Shown here piece after piece: positions 44,190 to 52,946 of a stretch of 64,000 nucleotides of DNA; within the stretch, counting starts at the first letter, position 1, and each line of letters starts with the position of its first letter. Source of the DNA: Sphingopyxis terrae subsp. terrae NBRC 15098 (GTDB lineage: Bacteria; Pseudomonadota; Alphaproteobacteria; Sphingomonadales; Sphingomonadaceae); NCBI RefSeq assembly GCF_001610975.1, contig NZ_CP013342.1, forward strand, positions 434,001 to 498,000. The letters are read 5' to 3'. Under the pieces are notes generated by a model. It had not been told where the DNA came from and did no database searches. It saw only the letters and a list, made by a program, of their open reading frames with translations. Position numbers and translations under genes: made by a program.

Positions 44190-44931
44190 CGGACAGCGAG
44201 TCGCCATCACCGGCGCCGCTGGCGGCCTCGGCGCCCCCGTCGCCATTCTGCTTGCGCAGGCTGGTGCCCATACGATCGGTATCGACCGCAGCGAAAGCAC
44301 CGCGTGCCACGACAGCATCGTCACCGATCTTTCCGACGACGATGCGCTCGCCGCGCTGGCCGAACGGCTGGCGGGCGACACCCCCGATATATTGATCAAC
44401 ATCGCCGGGGTCATGCGATTCGGCCTGCACGAAAGCCAGCCCGTCGAGGCGCTGGCGCTGTGTTACCGGATCAATCTGCTCGTTCCCGCGGTGCTCGCCC
44501 GGGCGGTCGCGGCGCCCATGCGGCAGCGCGGGAGCGGGCAGATTGTCAATATCGGATCCGTGCTTGGCGCTATCCCCTACCCCTGGTTCGCCGCCTATTC
44601 GAGCAGCAAGGCCGGGCTCGCCGCGTTCAGCCAGGGATTGCGGCGCGAATTGGGCGGCAGCGGCGTCAGCGTGACGCACGTCAATCCGCGCGCCGCGCGC
44701 ACCGCCTTCAACAATGCCGAGGTCAACCGCTTCCTCGAAATTACCGGCATGAAGGCCGATGCCCCCGAATGGGTCGCGCAGCGGATCGTCGCCGCGATCC
44801 TTGCCCGGCACCCCACGCTCAGCATCGGCGCGATGGAGCGCGTCTATGCCGCGCTCAATGCCATTTCGCCGCGGCTGATCGACACCGGCCTCGCGCCGCA
44901 GATCCGGCGCGCCCGCGCAGAATTTTCGTGA
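44176..44931 (+). CDS. Short-chain dehydrogenase/reductase
   Basis: 251 residues starting GTG inside the end of the fusion gene. Classical SDR: TGAAGGLG (12-19), NIAG (75-78), catalytic Ser128 (NIGSVLG), Tyr141 and Lys145 (YSSSK). Asp37 after the second strand (IGIDRS) favours NAD over NADP. It would oxidise or reduce an alcohol/ketone intermediate of the cluster product. Translational coupling to the fusion gene suggests stoichiometric production. Confidence 0.85.
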   Translation: MRRLDGQRVAITGAAGGLGAPVAILLAQAGAHTIGIDRSESTACHDSIVTDLSDDDALAALAERLAGDTPDILINIAGVMRFGLHESQPVEALALCYRINLLVPAVLARAVAAPMRQRGSGQIVNIGSVLGAIPYPWFAAYSSSKAGLAAFSQGLRRELGGSGVSVTHVNPRAARTAFNNAEVNRFLEITGMKADAPEWVAQRIVAAILARHPTLSIGAMERVYAALNAISPRLIDTGLAPQIRRARAEFS

Positions 44932-44953
44932 AGCACGACAAAGGAGTAGCCCG

Positions 44954-45598
44954 ATGAAACTGCAGATGACGCGCGCCGCGGCGGTCGCGGCGATGGTGCT
45001 CGCGGCCGTGCCGGCCGTGGTGATGGCCGGTGCCGCCGAAGATGTGAAGTCGATCAACGACGGCTGGGCGCACATCGTATACGAGGTGCACGGATCGAGC
45101 ACCCAGACCAAGGCACTCGACGCGCTCGCCAAGCAGGCCGCCGTGCTGGTCGCCCGCTATCCCGGCCGCGCCGAACCTTTACTGTGGCAGGGCATCGTCA
45201 CCAGCGAGCAGGCGAACCGCGCCAACATCTTTCACAAGCTGGGCCTTGCGACGCGCGCGCGCGACATCATCGCCCGCGCCTATGCGCTCGATCCGCATGC
45301 CGCCAAGGGCGGCGCGGCGATGAGCCTGGGCGTCCTCTATTACAAGGTGCCGGGATCGCCGATCGGCTTCGGCGACACCGACAAGGCGCGCAAGCTGCTG
45401 AAGGAAGCGCTCGCGCAGGATCCGGGCGGGCTCGACGCCAATTATTTCTACGGCGACTTCCTGCTCGATCAGGGCGACAAGGCTGGCGCCCGCGCCTTTC
45501 TGCAAAAGGCTTTGCGCGCGCCGCACGATGGCACGCGGCCCGTGTGGGATGCCGGACGCCGCCGCGAGGTGCAGGCGCTGCTCGCCAAGACGCGCTGA
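44954..45598 (+). CDS. Exported TPR-like protein
   Basis: 214 residues with a signal peptide (hydrophobic 8-24, cleavage near VMAGA). The rest is helical with TPR-like pairs (ALDALAKQAAVLVARYPG, AEPLLWQGIV, ARDIIARAYALDP, ARKLLKEALAQDPGGLDANYFYGDFLL). YYKVPGSPIGFGD is a distinctive loop. It resembles TRAP-transporter T-component-like periplasmic TPR proteins. Role in the cluster is unknown; product binding or export outside the inner membrane is possible. 22 bp after the SDR, one base before the methyltransferase. Confidence 0.7.
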   Translation: MKLQMTRAAAVAAMVLAAVPAVVMAGAAEDVKSINDGWAHIVYEVHGSSTQTKALDALAKQAAVLVARYPGRAEPLLWQGIVTSEQANRANIFHKLGLATRARDIIARAYALDPHAAKGGAAMSLGVLYYKVPGSPIGFGDTDKARKLLKEALAQDPGGLDANYFYGDFLLDQGDKAGARAFLQKALRAPHDGTRPVWDAGRRREVQALLAKTR

Positions 45599-45599
45599 C

Positions 45600-46220
45600 A
45601 TGGCAGCCCGCATGGCCGCCGCCTTCGCGGGACAGCTCGCGCGCCCGCGCGGTATCGCAGGGCGGCTGCTCGGCCGGGCAATGGATCTGGCGAACCGCCG
45701 GCCGACGCGGCTCGCGATCGACCTGCTGGCGCCGCGCGCGGGCGAACGCGTCATCGACATCGGGTGCGGGACCGGCGCCGCGCTTGCGGCGGTGCGGCGC
45801 CGCGCCGACGTGGACGCTGCGGGGATAGACCCGTCGCCCGTCATGGCCGCGATGGCCGCGACCCGGCTGGGAGAGGGCGCCGATATACGCTGCGCCGAGC
45901 TTGCCGCGATGCCCTTTCCGCCGACCTCGTTCGACGCCGCGCTGCTGCTTAACATGCTTTATTTCTGCGATCCCGACGGCCGCGACCTTGCGCCTCTCCA
46001 CCGGATATTGCGGCCCGGTGGCCGCGCGGTCGCCTATGTCACGCACCGCGACACGATGCGCGACTGGTCTTTCACACGCGTCGGCTTGCACCGGCTTTAT
46101 GACGAGGCGGCGCTGGAGCGCATCTTCATGGGCGCGGGCTTCGCGCACAATCGCATCACGATCGCGCGCGTCGCAATCACCCCTTCGATTACGGGGTTGC
46201 TCGCGCGGGCCGCGCGCTAG
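45600..46220 (+). CDS. Class I SAM-dependent methyltransferase
   Basis: 206 residues from MAARMAAAFAG, one base after the TPR gene stop. The SAM-binding motif I is VIDIGCGTGAAL, the acidic residue after strand 2 is in AAGIDPSP, and post-motif HRILRPGGRAVAYV follows. An N-terminal helical stretch (LARPRGIAGRLLGRAMDLANRRPTR) resembles lipid or quinone methyltransferases that dock on membranes. It likely methylates the cluster product, by position; target atom unknown. Confidence 0.78.
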   Translation: MAARMAAAFAGQLARPRGIAGRLLGRAMDLANRRPTRLAIDLLAPRAGERVIDIGCGTGAALAAVRRRADVDAAGIDPSPVMAAMAATRLGEGADIRCAELAAMPFPPTSFDAALLLNMLYFCDPDGRDLAPLHRILRPGGRAVAYVTHRDTMRDWSFTRVGLHRLYDEAALERIFMGAGFAHNRITIARVAITPSITGLLARAAR

Positions 46221-46266
46221 GGTCAAAGCCGCTTGCGCGCGGAAGGCAATCTGGGTGAATAGGCGC

Positions 46267-46719
46267 ATGACGCTTATCCATCAGCTCATGCTCGCCACGC
46301 TCGTCGTCGGGACGACGGTCATCGTGCACCTTGTGGGGCTGGCGATCCTGCTCGCGGTCCTGCGCCGCTATCGCCGCGCCGAGCGCCGCGTCCTGATCGT
46401 TCTGCTGAACGGTGCCGCGATCCTGGTCGCCGCTTTCGGGCTGTTTGCGCTGCATTCGGTCGAGATATGGATATGGGCGGGGGTGTTCCAGTGGCTCGGC
46501 GCCTTCGCCGATTTCGAGCATGCGCTCTACTTTTCAACCTCGACCTATGTGACGATCGGATATGGCGATATCGTCCTGCCGCCCGGTCTCCGCATCCTGG
46601 GCGCGATCGAGGGGGCGAGCGGCATCATCCTGATCGGCTGGTCGACCGCCTTCTTCTTCTCGATCGTCGATCGCATGAAATTGCTCGAACGCCATTTCGA
46701 CGCCGACCATCCCCGCTGA
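46267..46719 (+). CDS. Two-helix potassium channel protein
   Basis: 150 residues. Hydrophobic helices at about 10-32, 40-62 and 110-132 flank a pore loop with selectivity filter TIGYGD, preceded by YFSTSTYV, as in two-pore-helix Ion_trans_2 channels. There is no ligand-binding RCK domain. A GTG four codons upstream (46255) is an alternative start. It follows the methyltransferase by 46 bp on the same strand and converges on the HMG-CoA lyase-like gene with a 4-bp gap; whether it belongs to the biosynthetic cluster is uncertain. Confidence 0.82.
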   Translation: MTLIHQLMLATLVVGTTVIVHLVGLAILLAVLRRYRRAERRVLIVLLNGAAILVAAFGLFALHSVEIWIWAGVFQWLGAFADFEHALYFSTSTYVTIGYGDIVLPPGLRILGAIEGASGIILIGWSTAFFFSIVDRMKLLERHFDADHPR

Positions 46720-46723
46720 GCGC

Positions 46724-47632
46724 TCAGGACGCCGGAAAGGCCGGCGCCTTGCTGACCATCGCGGGCAGCGGACGCCCCATCACCCCGGTGAACCATGCCG
46801 CCGCCTCGACGAGGTCCAAGAGCGCGAGACCGGTCGCGATGCCGCTGCGTTCGAGCATATAGACGACATCCTCGGTCGCCACATTGCCCGCCGCGCCCGG
46901 CGCGAAGGGACAGCCGCCGAGCCCACCGAGCGAGGCATCGACGATCGTCGCCCCTGCGGCGACCGCCGCCCAGACATTGGCAAGCCCCGACCCGCGCGTG
47001 TTGTGAAAATGCACGCGCACCGGCAGCGGCCCAACCGCTTCGCGCACGCGCGCGACCGTTTCGGCGACCTGTGCAGGCACCGCGACGCCGATGGTGTCGG
47101 CGAGCGCAATCTCGCGCGGCTGCGCATCGGCGACGCGCTTTGCCATGTCGATGACGCGCCCCATCGGAATCTCGCCCGCAAAAGGACAGCCGAAGGCGGT
47201 GGCGATGGTGATCTGTGCGCTCCGTCCCGCGGCATGGGCGAGCTCGACTATTTCGATCGCCGCCGCGAGCGATTCGTCGGAGCTTTGCCCCTGGTTGCGG
47301 ATGCCGAAGGCGTCGCTGGTGACGCAGACCGCGCCCAGCTCGTCGATCCGCCCCGTCGCCAGCGCACGCTTGGCGCCGCGACGGTTCAGCACCAGCCCGA
47401 TATAGATAACATCGTCGCGATCGGGCAGCATCGCGACCAGCTGCTCGGCATCGGCCAGCTGCGGAACGCGGCTGGGATTGACGAAGCTCGTCACCTCTAT
47501 CCGCCGCGCGCCATAGGCGATGGCGCGGCGGACCAGCTCGGCCTTGTCGGCCGTCGAAACGACGGTCTTTTCATTCTGCAGCCCGTCGCGCGGTCCGACT
47601 TCGACCATTTCGATGCGGGTTTTGCTGGCCAT
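46724..47632 (-). CDS. Hydroxymethylglutaryl-CoA lyase family protein
   Basis: 302 residues from MASKTRIEMVEVGPRDGLQN. TIM-barrel DRE-TIM metallolyase: EVGPRDGLQ supplies metal/catalytic residues, VRVHFHNTRG the metal His pair, and GLGGCPFAPGAAGNVATED the conserved catalytic Cys loop. It cleaves HMG-CoA to acetoacetate and acetyl-CoA in leucine degradation, or a related 3-hydroxyacyl-CoA. It is divergent from a CaiB-type CoA transferase, a pairing that suggests an acid is first activated as its CoA ester and then cleaved. Confidence 0.88.
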   Translation of the reverse strand: MASKTRIEMVEVGPRDGLQNEKTVVSTADKAELVRRAIAYGARRIEVTSFVNPSRVPQLADAEQLVAMLPDRDDVIYIGLVLNRRGAKRALATGRIDELGAVCVTSDAFGIRNQGQSSDESLAAAIEIVELAHAAGRSAQITIATAFGCPFAGEIPMGRVIDMAKRVADAQPREIALADTIGVAVPAQVAETVARVREAVGPLPVRVHFHNTRGSGLANVWAAVAAGATIVDASLGGLGGCPFAPGAAGNVATEDVVYMLERSGIATGLALLDLVEAAAWFTGVMGRPLPAMVSKAPAFPAS

Positions 47633-47667
47633 TTTCGCGCCTCGGTTCAAATGCTGTTAAAGCGGGG

Positions 47668-47697
47668 TTGAAAATTACATAGTATTCTAAGTATAAA
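47668..47697 (+). promoter_or_regulatory. Sigma-70-type promoter for the CoA-transferase gene
   Basis: TTGAAA, an 18-bp spacer and TATAAA form a near-consensus housekeeping promoter pointing to the CoA-transferase gene, about 72 bp upstream of its ATG, in an AT-rich island within a GC-rich region. Confidence 0.6.
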
Positions 47698-47769
47698 GAG
47701 TCCATGGGCTGCGTTCGACGGGTCGCCGGCTAGGGCGACTTAGAGGATCGGAGCCGCGAAAGGAACGAC

Positions 47770-48936
47770 ATGACAGACAGCAACAGCGGCGGGGGAGCGC
47801 TGGACGGCCTTCGGGTGGTCGAAATGGGCCAATTGATCGCGGGCCCGTTCTGCGGCCAGCTTCTCGGCGACATGGGCGCCGAAATCGTCAAGCTGGAGCC
47901 GCCCGAAACGGGCGACCAGATGCGCCATTGGGGCCAGGGCGACCGGCCGAGCTGGTGGCGCGTCATCGCGCGCAACAAATATTCGGTCGCCGTCGACCTA
48001 CGCAGTGCGGAAGGCCAGCAGCTCGCCCGCGACCTCATCGCCAAAGCCGACATATTGATCGAGAATTTTCGCCCCGGCACGCTCGAAAAATGGAACCTCG
48101 ACCCCGCAGAGCTGCGCAAGACCAATCCGGGCCTGATCGTCGTGCGCGTATCGGGCTATGGCCAGACCGGCCCCTATTCGGCGCGCGCCGGATTCGGCGG
48201 CATCGGCGAAGCGATGGGCGGCTGGCGTGGTATCGTCGGCTATCCCGACCTGCCGCCCGCGCGCATGGGCGTGTCGATCGGCGACACCCTGGCCGCGACC
48301 TATGGCTGCCTCGGCGCGCTCGCGGCGCTGCATCACCGCAACAAGACCGGCGAGGGCCAGATCGTCGACTCGGCGCTTTACGAGGCGGTGTTGCAGGTGA
48401 TGGAATCGACCGTCGCCGATTATTCGGCGAGCGGCACCAAGCGGCGGCGCACCGGGTCGACCCTGCCCGGCATCGCGCCGTCGAACGTATATCCCTGCAA
48501 GGACGGCGAATATCTGATCGGCGCCAATCAGGACGCCGTTTTCGCGCGGCTTGCCGCGGCGATGGGCCGCCCCGAACTTGCGAGCGACGAGCGCTATGCG
48601 ACCCACCGCGCGCGCGGTGCGCGGCAGGAGGAACTCGACGCGCTGATCGGCGAATGGACGCGCACGATGACGATCGCCGAACTGGAGGCGAAGATGATCA
48701 AGGCGAGCGTCCCCGCCGGCCGCGTCTATGATGCCGAGGATATGCTCGCCGACCCCCATTTCGCGGCGCGCGAGGCGCTCGTCACCGTTTCCGACGCCGA
48801 ATTGGGCGAGGTGACGATGCAGGGTGTCTTCCCCAAATTGTCGGACACGCCGGGCAGCGTGCGGCGCCCCGCCCCGCTCACTGTTGGTCAGGACAGTGCC
48901 GACGTTCTCGAGCGGTGGCTCGGCCGCCCGGCCTAG
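47770..48936 (+). CDS. CaiB/BaiF-family CoA transferase
   Basis: 388 residues, class III CoA transferase (interlocked dimer, aspartyl-CoA intermediate). VVEMGQLIAGPFCGQLLGDMGAEIVKLEPP opens the fold; Asp172 in SIGDTLAATYG matches the catalytic Asp169 of formyl-CoA transferase. GNPGLIV-like and GYGQTGPY segments are typical. It moves CoA from a donor such as succinyl-CoA to a carboxylic acid. Divergent from the HMG-CoA-lyase-like gene, suggesting one pathway. Confidence 0.9.
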   Translation: MTDSNSGGGALDGLRVVEMGQLIAGPFCGQLLGDMGAEIVKLEPPETGDQMRHWGQGDRPSWWRVIARNKYSVAVDLRSAEGQQLARDLIAKADILIENFRPGTLEKWNLDPAELRKTNPGLIVVRVSGYGQTGPYSARAGFGGIGEAMGGWRGIVGYPDLPPARMGVSIGDTLAATYGCLGALAALHHRNKTGEGQIVDSALYEAVLQVMESTVADYSASGTKRRRTGSTLPGIAPSNVYPCKDGEYLIGANQDAVFARLAAAMGRPELASDERYATHRARGARQEELDALIGEWTRTMTIAELEAKMIKASVPAGRVYDAEDMLADPHFAAREALVTVSDAELGEVTMQGVFPKLSDTPGSVRRPAPLTVGQDSADVLERWLGRPA

Positions 48937-49097
48937 GGTCGAACGGGCAGCAGAAGAGACGCGCGGGCGCCTTTACGCCCCGAACGCTGGTGGCATGGCC
49001 GCGCCGCGATCTTCCTTGCAAATCCCCTTGCCCGTCAAAAAGCGATGCTTACAGTGTCGCGCACGATTATTACCCGAACAATGAGGATCGCCTTGCC

Positions 49098-51251
49098 ATG
49101 CCCCGTAGCAAATTTCGCGCGCCGCTCGCGCTGGTCGCCCTGTTCATGACGCCCGCGGCGGCGCAGGCGGCCGAAGACGCCGCGGCGGCGGCGCCTGCGC
49201 CCGCGCTGCCCTATCCGGCCACCGAACGCGGCGACACCGTCGATCCGCAGTTCGGCGTCAATGTCGCCGACCCCTATCGCTGGCTGGAAGACGATGTTCG
49301 CGTCAATCCGAAGGTCGCAACCTGGGTCGCCGAGCAGAACAAGGTGACCGACGCCTATCTGGCGACGCTGCCCGGCCGCGATGCGTTCAAGGCGCGGATG
49401 ACCGAGCTTTACAATTACGAACGCTTCGGCCTGCCGCGCAAGGCGGGGTCGCGTTATTTCTACACGCGCAACGACGGGTTGCAGCCGCAATCGGTGCTGA
49501 CGGTGCGCGAAGGGCTGACCGGCGAAGGCCGCGTGCTGATCGATCCCAACACATGGGCCAAGGACGGCGCGACCGCGCTCGCCGAATGGACGCCGTCGGA
49601 AGACGGCAAATATCTGCTCTATTCCGTGCAGGATGGCGGCACCGACTGGCGTATCGTGCGCGTGATGGACGTCGCGACGGGCAAGGATACCGCCGACGAG
49701 ATCCGCTGGGTCAAATTCTCGTCGCTCGATTGGGCGAAGGACGGCAGCGGCTTTTACTATTCGCGCTTCCCCGAACCCAAGGAAGGCGAGGCCTTTCAGT
49801 CGCTCAACGAAAATCACGCGGTCTATTTCCACAAGCTCGGCACGCCGCAGAGCGCCGACGTGCTGATCCATGCGACGCCCGACCAGCCCGAACTCAATCA
49901 CGGCGCGCTCGTCACCGATGATGGCCAATATGTCCTCGTCGTTTCGTCCAAAGGGACCGACGAACGCTTCGGCCTGACACTGCATCCGGTGAAGGGCGGC
50001 AAGGCGATCACGCTGGTCGACGATTATGCGAACAATTGGGAATATGTGACCAACCAGGGCACGCGCTTCACCTTCCTCACCAACAAGGATGCGCCGCGTC
50101 AGCGCCTTGTTTCGCTCGACATTCGCAAGCCCGCGGCGCTCACCCAGATCGTCGGCGAACAGGAGGGGACGCTGGTCGGCGCGTCGCGCGTCGGCGACCG
50201 CATCATCCTGTCCTACCTCGGCGATGCCAAGTCGGAGGCCCGGATGGTCGCGCTCGACGGCAAGCCGGTGGCGAACATCAATCTCGGCGAGATCGGCACC
50301 GCGAGCGGTTTCGGCGGCAAGCCCGGTGATCCTGAAACCTTCTACGCCTTCTCCAGCTTTGCGCAGCCCACGACCATCTATCGCCTTGATACGGTAAGCG
50401 GGAAGAGTGAGATTTTCGAGGCGCCGAAACTGACCTTCGATCCCAAGGATTTCACGGTCGAACAGCGTTTCTACACGTCGAAGGACGGCACCAAGGTGCC
50501 GATGTTTCTGGTGATGAAAAAGGGGCTCGACCGGTCGAAGGGATCGCCGACTTTGCTCTATGGCTATGGCGGTTTCAACGTGTCGCTGACCCCCGGCTTT
50601 TCGCCCACGCGGCTCGCCTGGGCCGACAAGGGCGGGGTCGTCGCGATCGCGAACCTGCGCGGCGGCGGCGAATATGGCAAGGCGTGGCACGACGCCGGTC
50701 GGCTCGCCAACAAGCAGAATGTCTTCGACGATTTCATCGCGGCCGGCGAATATCTGATTGCTGAAGAAATCACCGGCCAGGGCGAACTGGCGATCGAGGG
50801 CGGGTCGAACGGCGGCCTGCTGGTCGGCGCCGTCACCAACCAGCGCCCCGACCTGTTCGCGGCCGCGCTGCCCGCTGTGGGTGTGATGGACATGCTGCGC
50901 TTCGATCGCTTCACCGCGGGCCGCTACTGGACCGACGATTATGGCTATCCGTCGAAAGAGGCCGATTTCCGCAATCTGCTGAGCTATTCGCCCTATCATA
51001 ATATCAAGGGCGGCCGCACCTATCCGGCGATCCTGGTGACGACCGCCGACACCGACGATCGCGTCGTACCGGGTCACAGCTTCAAATATACCGCCGAGCT
51101 GCAGCACGAGGATATCGGCTCCAAGCCGCACCTGATCCGCATCGAGACGCGCGCCGGCCATGGCTCGGGCAAGCCGACAGACAAGATCATCGCCGAGGCG
51201 GCGGACAAATATGCCTTCGCTGCCAAATGGACCGGCCTCGACGTTGAATGA
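49098..51251 (+). CDS. Prolyl oligopeptidase family serine peptidase, exported
   Basis: 717 residues from MPRSKFRAPLALVALF; signal peptide with cleavage near AQAAE (about 23). An N-terminal seven-blade propeller is followed by the alpha/beta hydrolase domain. Nucleophile Ser near 570 in EGGSNGGLL, Asp near 652 in TADTDDRVVP and His near 686 in RAGHGSG. Cleaves short peptides after proline, here in the periplasm. The open frame extends 61 codons upstream without family sequence. Its stop overlaps the next gene start (ATGA). Confidence 0.94.
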   Translation: MPRSKFRAPLALVALFMTPAAAQAAEDAAAAAPAPALPYPATERGDTVDPQFGVNVADPYRWLEDDVRVNPKVATWVAEQNKVTDAYLATLPGRDAFKARMTELYNYERFGLPRKAGSRYFYTRNDGLQPQSVLTVREGLTGEGRVLIDPNTWAKDGATALAEWTPSEDGKYLLYSVQDGGTDWRIVRVMDVATGKDTADEIRWVKFSSLDWAKDGSGFYYSRFPEPKEGEAFQSLNENHAVYFHKLGTPQSADVLIHATPDQPELNHGALVTDDGQYVLVVSSKGTDERFGLTLHPVKGGKAITLVDDYANNWEYVTNQGTRFTFLTNKDAPRQRLVSLDIRKPAALTQIVGEQEGTLVGASRVGDRIILSYLGDAKSEARMVALDGKPVANINLGEIGTASGFGGKPGDPETFYAFSSFAQPTTIYRLDTVSGKSEIFEAPKLTFDPKDFTVEQRFYTSKDGTKVPMFLVMKKGLDRSKGSPTLLYGYGGFNVSLTPGFSPTRLAWADKGGVVAIANLRGGGEYGKAWHDAGRLANKQNVFDDFIAAGEYLIAEEITGQGELAIEGGSNGGLLVGAVTNQRPDLFAAALPAVGVMDMLRFDRFTAGRYWTDDYGYPSKEADFRNLLSYSPYHNIKGGRTYPAILVTTADTDDRVVPGHSFKYTAELQHEDIGSKPHLIRIETRAGHGSGKPTDKIIAEAADKYAFAAKWTGLDVE

Positions 51252-51799
51252 TCGCGCGGCGGCGGCGGACGATAGCGTTCGCCGCCGCCCACCAGCCGAA
51301 AGCCATCGCCTTGTCCTACGCCCTCTCCTTCACCGCCACCGATCCTGCCGCGCTGTGGGCGGAGGCGGCCGACGCCGCCGCCGGTCTCGTCGCGGGTGAG
51401 CCCGATGCGATCGCCAATATGGCCAATGTCGCGGCGCTGATCTGGCAGGCTGTTCCCGATCTCAATTGGGCGGGCTTCTACCGCTTCGACGGCACCGAAC
51501 TGGTGCTCGGCCCGTTCCAGGGCAAGGCGGCGTGCATCCGCATCCCGCTCGACAAGGGGGTGTGCGGCGCCGCGGCGCGGCTGCGCAAGACGCAGCGGGT
51601 CGAGGATGTCCACGCCTTTCCCGGGCATATCGCCTGCGATGCGGCCAGCCGCAGCGAGCTGGTGGTGCCGATCGTCGCCGAAGGCCGCCTGATCGGCGTG
51701 CTCGACCTCGACAGCCCCTCGCCCGCGCGCTTCACGGCCGACGATCAGGCGGGCGCCGAAGCGCTGATCGCTCGCATCGCCGCCGCGCTCGCGGGTTAA
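51248..51799 (+). CDS. Free methionine-(R)-sulfoxide reductase, GAF domain
   Basis: 183 residues if the ATGA-coupled ATG is used; family members usually start near the TTG at 51311 (LSYALSF), giving about 162. GAF-fold enzyme reducing free Met-R-sulfoxide. Cys96, Cys106 and Cys130 have exactly the spacing (10 and 24) of E. coli Cys84, Cys94 and Cys118, the catalytic set. NWAGFYRFDG and LVVPIV....GVLDLDS are family signatures. Coupled to prolyl oligopeptidase. Confidence 0.9.
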   Translation: MIARRRRTIAFAAAHQPKAIALSYALSFTATDPAALWAEAADAAAGLVAGEPDAIANMANVAALIWQAVPDLNWAGFYRFDGTELVLGPFQGKAACIRIPLDKGVCGAAARLRKTQRVEDVHAFPGHIACDAASRSELVVPIVAEGRLIGVLDLDSPSPARFTADDQAGAEALIARIAAALAG

Positions 51800-51862
51800 A
51801 GCTGCGTCAAAATGGGACGCGATCCGCACGGTTAACGGATTCGCGGAAAAGCGCCGATTTTG

Positions 51863-51877
51863 CTAACAGACTGTTAA
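51863..51877 (+). promoter_or_regulatory. Imperfect CtrA-like box
   Basis: CTAA-CAGACTG-TTAA has the exact N7 spacing of the CtrA site TTAA-N7-TTAA with one mismatch, 48 bp before the glycine-zipper gene. A second imperfect copy (TTAA-N7-TCAA) lies at 51796-51810. Confidence 0.35.
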
Positions 51878-51925
51878 CCAAGCCATTGCCCCCACGGGCG
51901 ATTCCGCTGGAACAGGGAGTTTAGC

Positions 51926-52768
51926 ATGCGCACCGTTTTGTTGTTGGGGGCTGCCGCCGCATCGTTGCTGCTGGCCGGCCATGCGACCAGCGCCGAGGTC
52001 ACCAAGACCCAGACCACCGTCGTCACGACCACCGACGAAGCGGCCCCGCGGCTCGACTATGAGGCGCCTTCCGCGCCCGATGTGCGCGTCTACACCGGCT
52101 ATCCCGACCGGATGCCGAGCGAAGTCGAATATCGCCACATCGACGGCTACCAGTCCGAAGGCCGCTGGACGGGTACGTGGAACGGCACCTACGAAGATCG
52201 CGACGGCCGCCGTTACGAGGGCAGCTATGAAGGCAGCGTCGAGGGGCGCACCGGCGCCGACTATCCGCCGCCGCCCTATTATCAAGGCGGTTTCGATCCG
52301 CGCGAGGACATGGAAATGGGCCGTCGTTGCGGCCATGGCGGCGCGGCGACCGGTGCGGTCGTGGGCGGGATCGTCGGCGGTGTCGTCGGCAATCGCGTTG
52401 CCGGTCATGGCGACCGTACCGCCGGCACGCTGATCGGCGGCGGCGTCGGGGCGCTCGCCGGCGCAGCGGTCGGCAGCGAGGCGGACAAGAAAAAGTGCGA
52501 CGAATGGTGGGCGCGGCGCGGCGGTGCCCATGGCGGCTATTATCCCGGCCATCCCGGCTATCCGGGCGGCTATGCCTATAGTTACGGCTATGGTTATGGC
52601 TATTACACGCCGGGCGTCGTCGTCACGACGATCATCAACGGCCCGCCGGTCGTCACCGAACGCGTCGTGACCACGACCAAGACCTATTATGAAAATGTGC
52701 CGGTGCGGAAACGCTATGTGGCCAAGCGGAAACCGAAACCCAAAGCCAAGCCGCGCTGCGTCTGCTGA
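51926..52768 (+). CDS. Exported glycine-zipper (17-kDa antigen-like) protein
   Basis: 280 residues with a signal peptide (cleavage near TSAEV, 23). The middle (about 136-190) is a glycine-zipper domain (GAATGAVVGGIVGGVVGNRVAG...GTLIGGGVGALAGAAVGSEA) like the Rickettsia 17-kDa antigen. A Tyr/Gly-rich repeat (about 200-230) and a Lys/Pro/Arg-rich C-terminal tail ending CVC follow. Probably outer-membrane or periplasmic, function unknown. AGGGAG precedes the ATG; CtrA-like half sites lie upstream. Confidence 0.78.
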   Translation: MRTVLLLGAAAASLLLAGHATSAEVTKTQTTVVTTTDEAAPRLDYEAPSAPDVRVYTGYPDRMPSEVEYRHIDGYQSEGRWTGTWNGTYEDRDGRRYEGSYEGSVEGRTGADYPPPPYYQGGFDPREDMEMGRRCGHGGAATGAVVGGIVGGVVGNRVAGHGDRTAGTLIGGGVGALAGAAVGSEADKKKCDEWWARRGGAHGGYYPGHPGYPGGYAYSYGYGYGYYTPGVVVTTIINGPPVVTERVVTTTKTYYENVPVRKRYVAKRKPKPKAKPRCVC

Positions 52769-52809
52769 CGTGCCCTGAACTGGTCTGGTCGCCAGACTTG
52801 GCTTAGTGA

Positions 52810-52848
52810 GGCCCGCCGATCCGTCGAGGAACGGCGGGCCTTTCCTTT
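52810..52848 (+). terminator. Rho-independent terminator
   Basis: GGCCCGCCG / CGGCGGGCC 9-bp stem with a 13-nt loop, followed by TTTCCTTT, 42 bp after the glycine-zipper gene. Confidence 0.8.
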
Positions 52849-52946
52849 CGCCGCCCTTTCGCCACGGTTCAGCGGCGTGAAAGCATGGTGCGCCTAGATC
52901 ATCGGGCGACGGCGGACGCCCCTGTCCGCGTTCTGGAGTGACTGAA

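Noticed and set aside
42090-44414. 774-codon minus-strand ORF opposite the adenylation-diiron fusion
   Set aside because: The plus frame holds all AMP-binding motifs and the coupled start and stop; the minus frame is low-complexity Arg/Asp/Gly.
49035-51161. 708-codon minus-strand ORF opposite prolyl oligopeptidase
   Set aside because: Antisense shadow; the plus frame carries the Ser-Asp-His triad and signal peptide.
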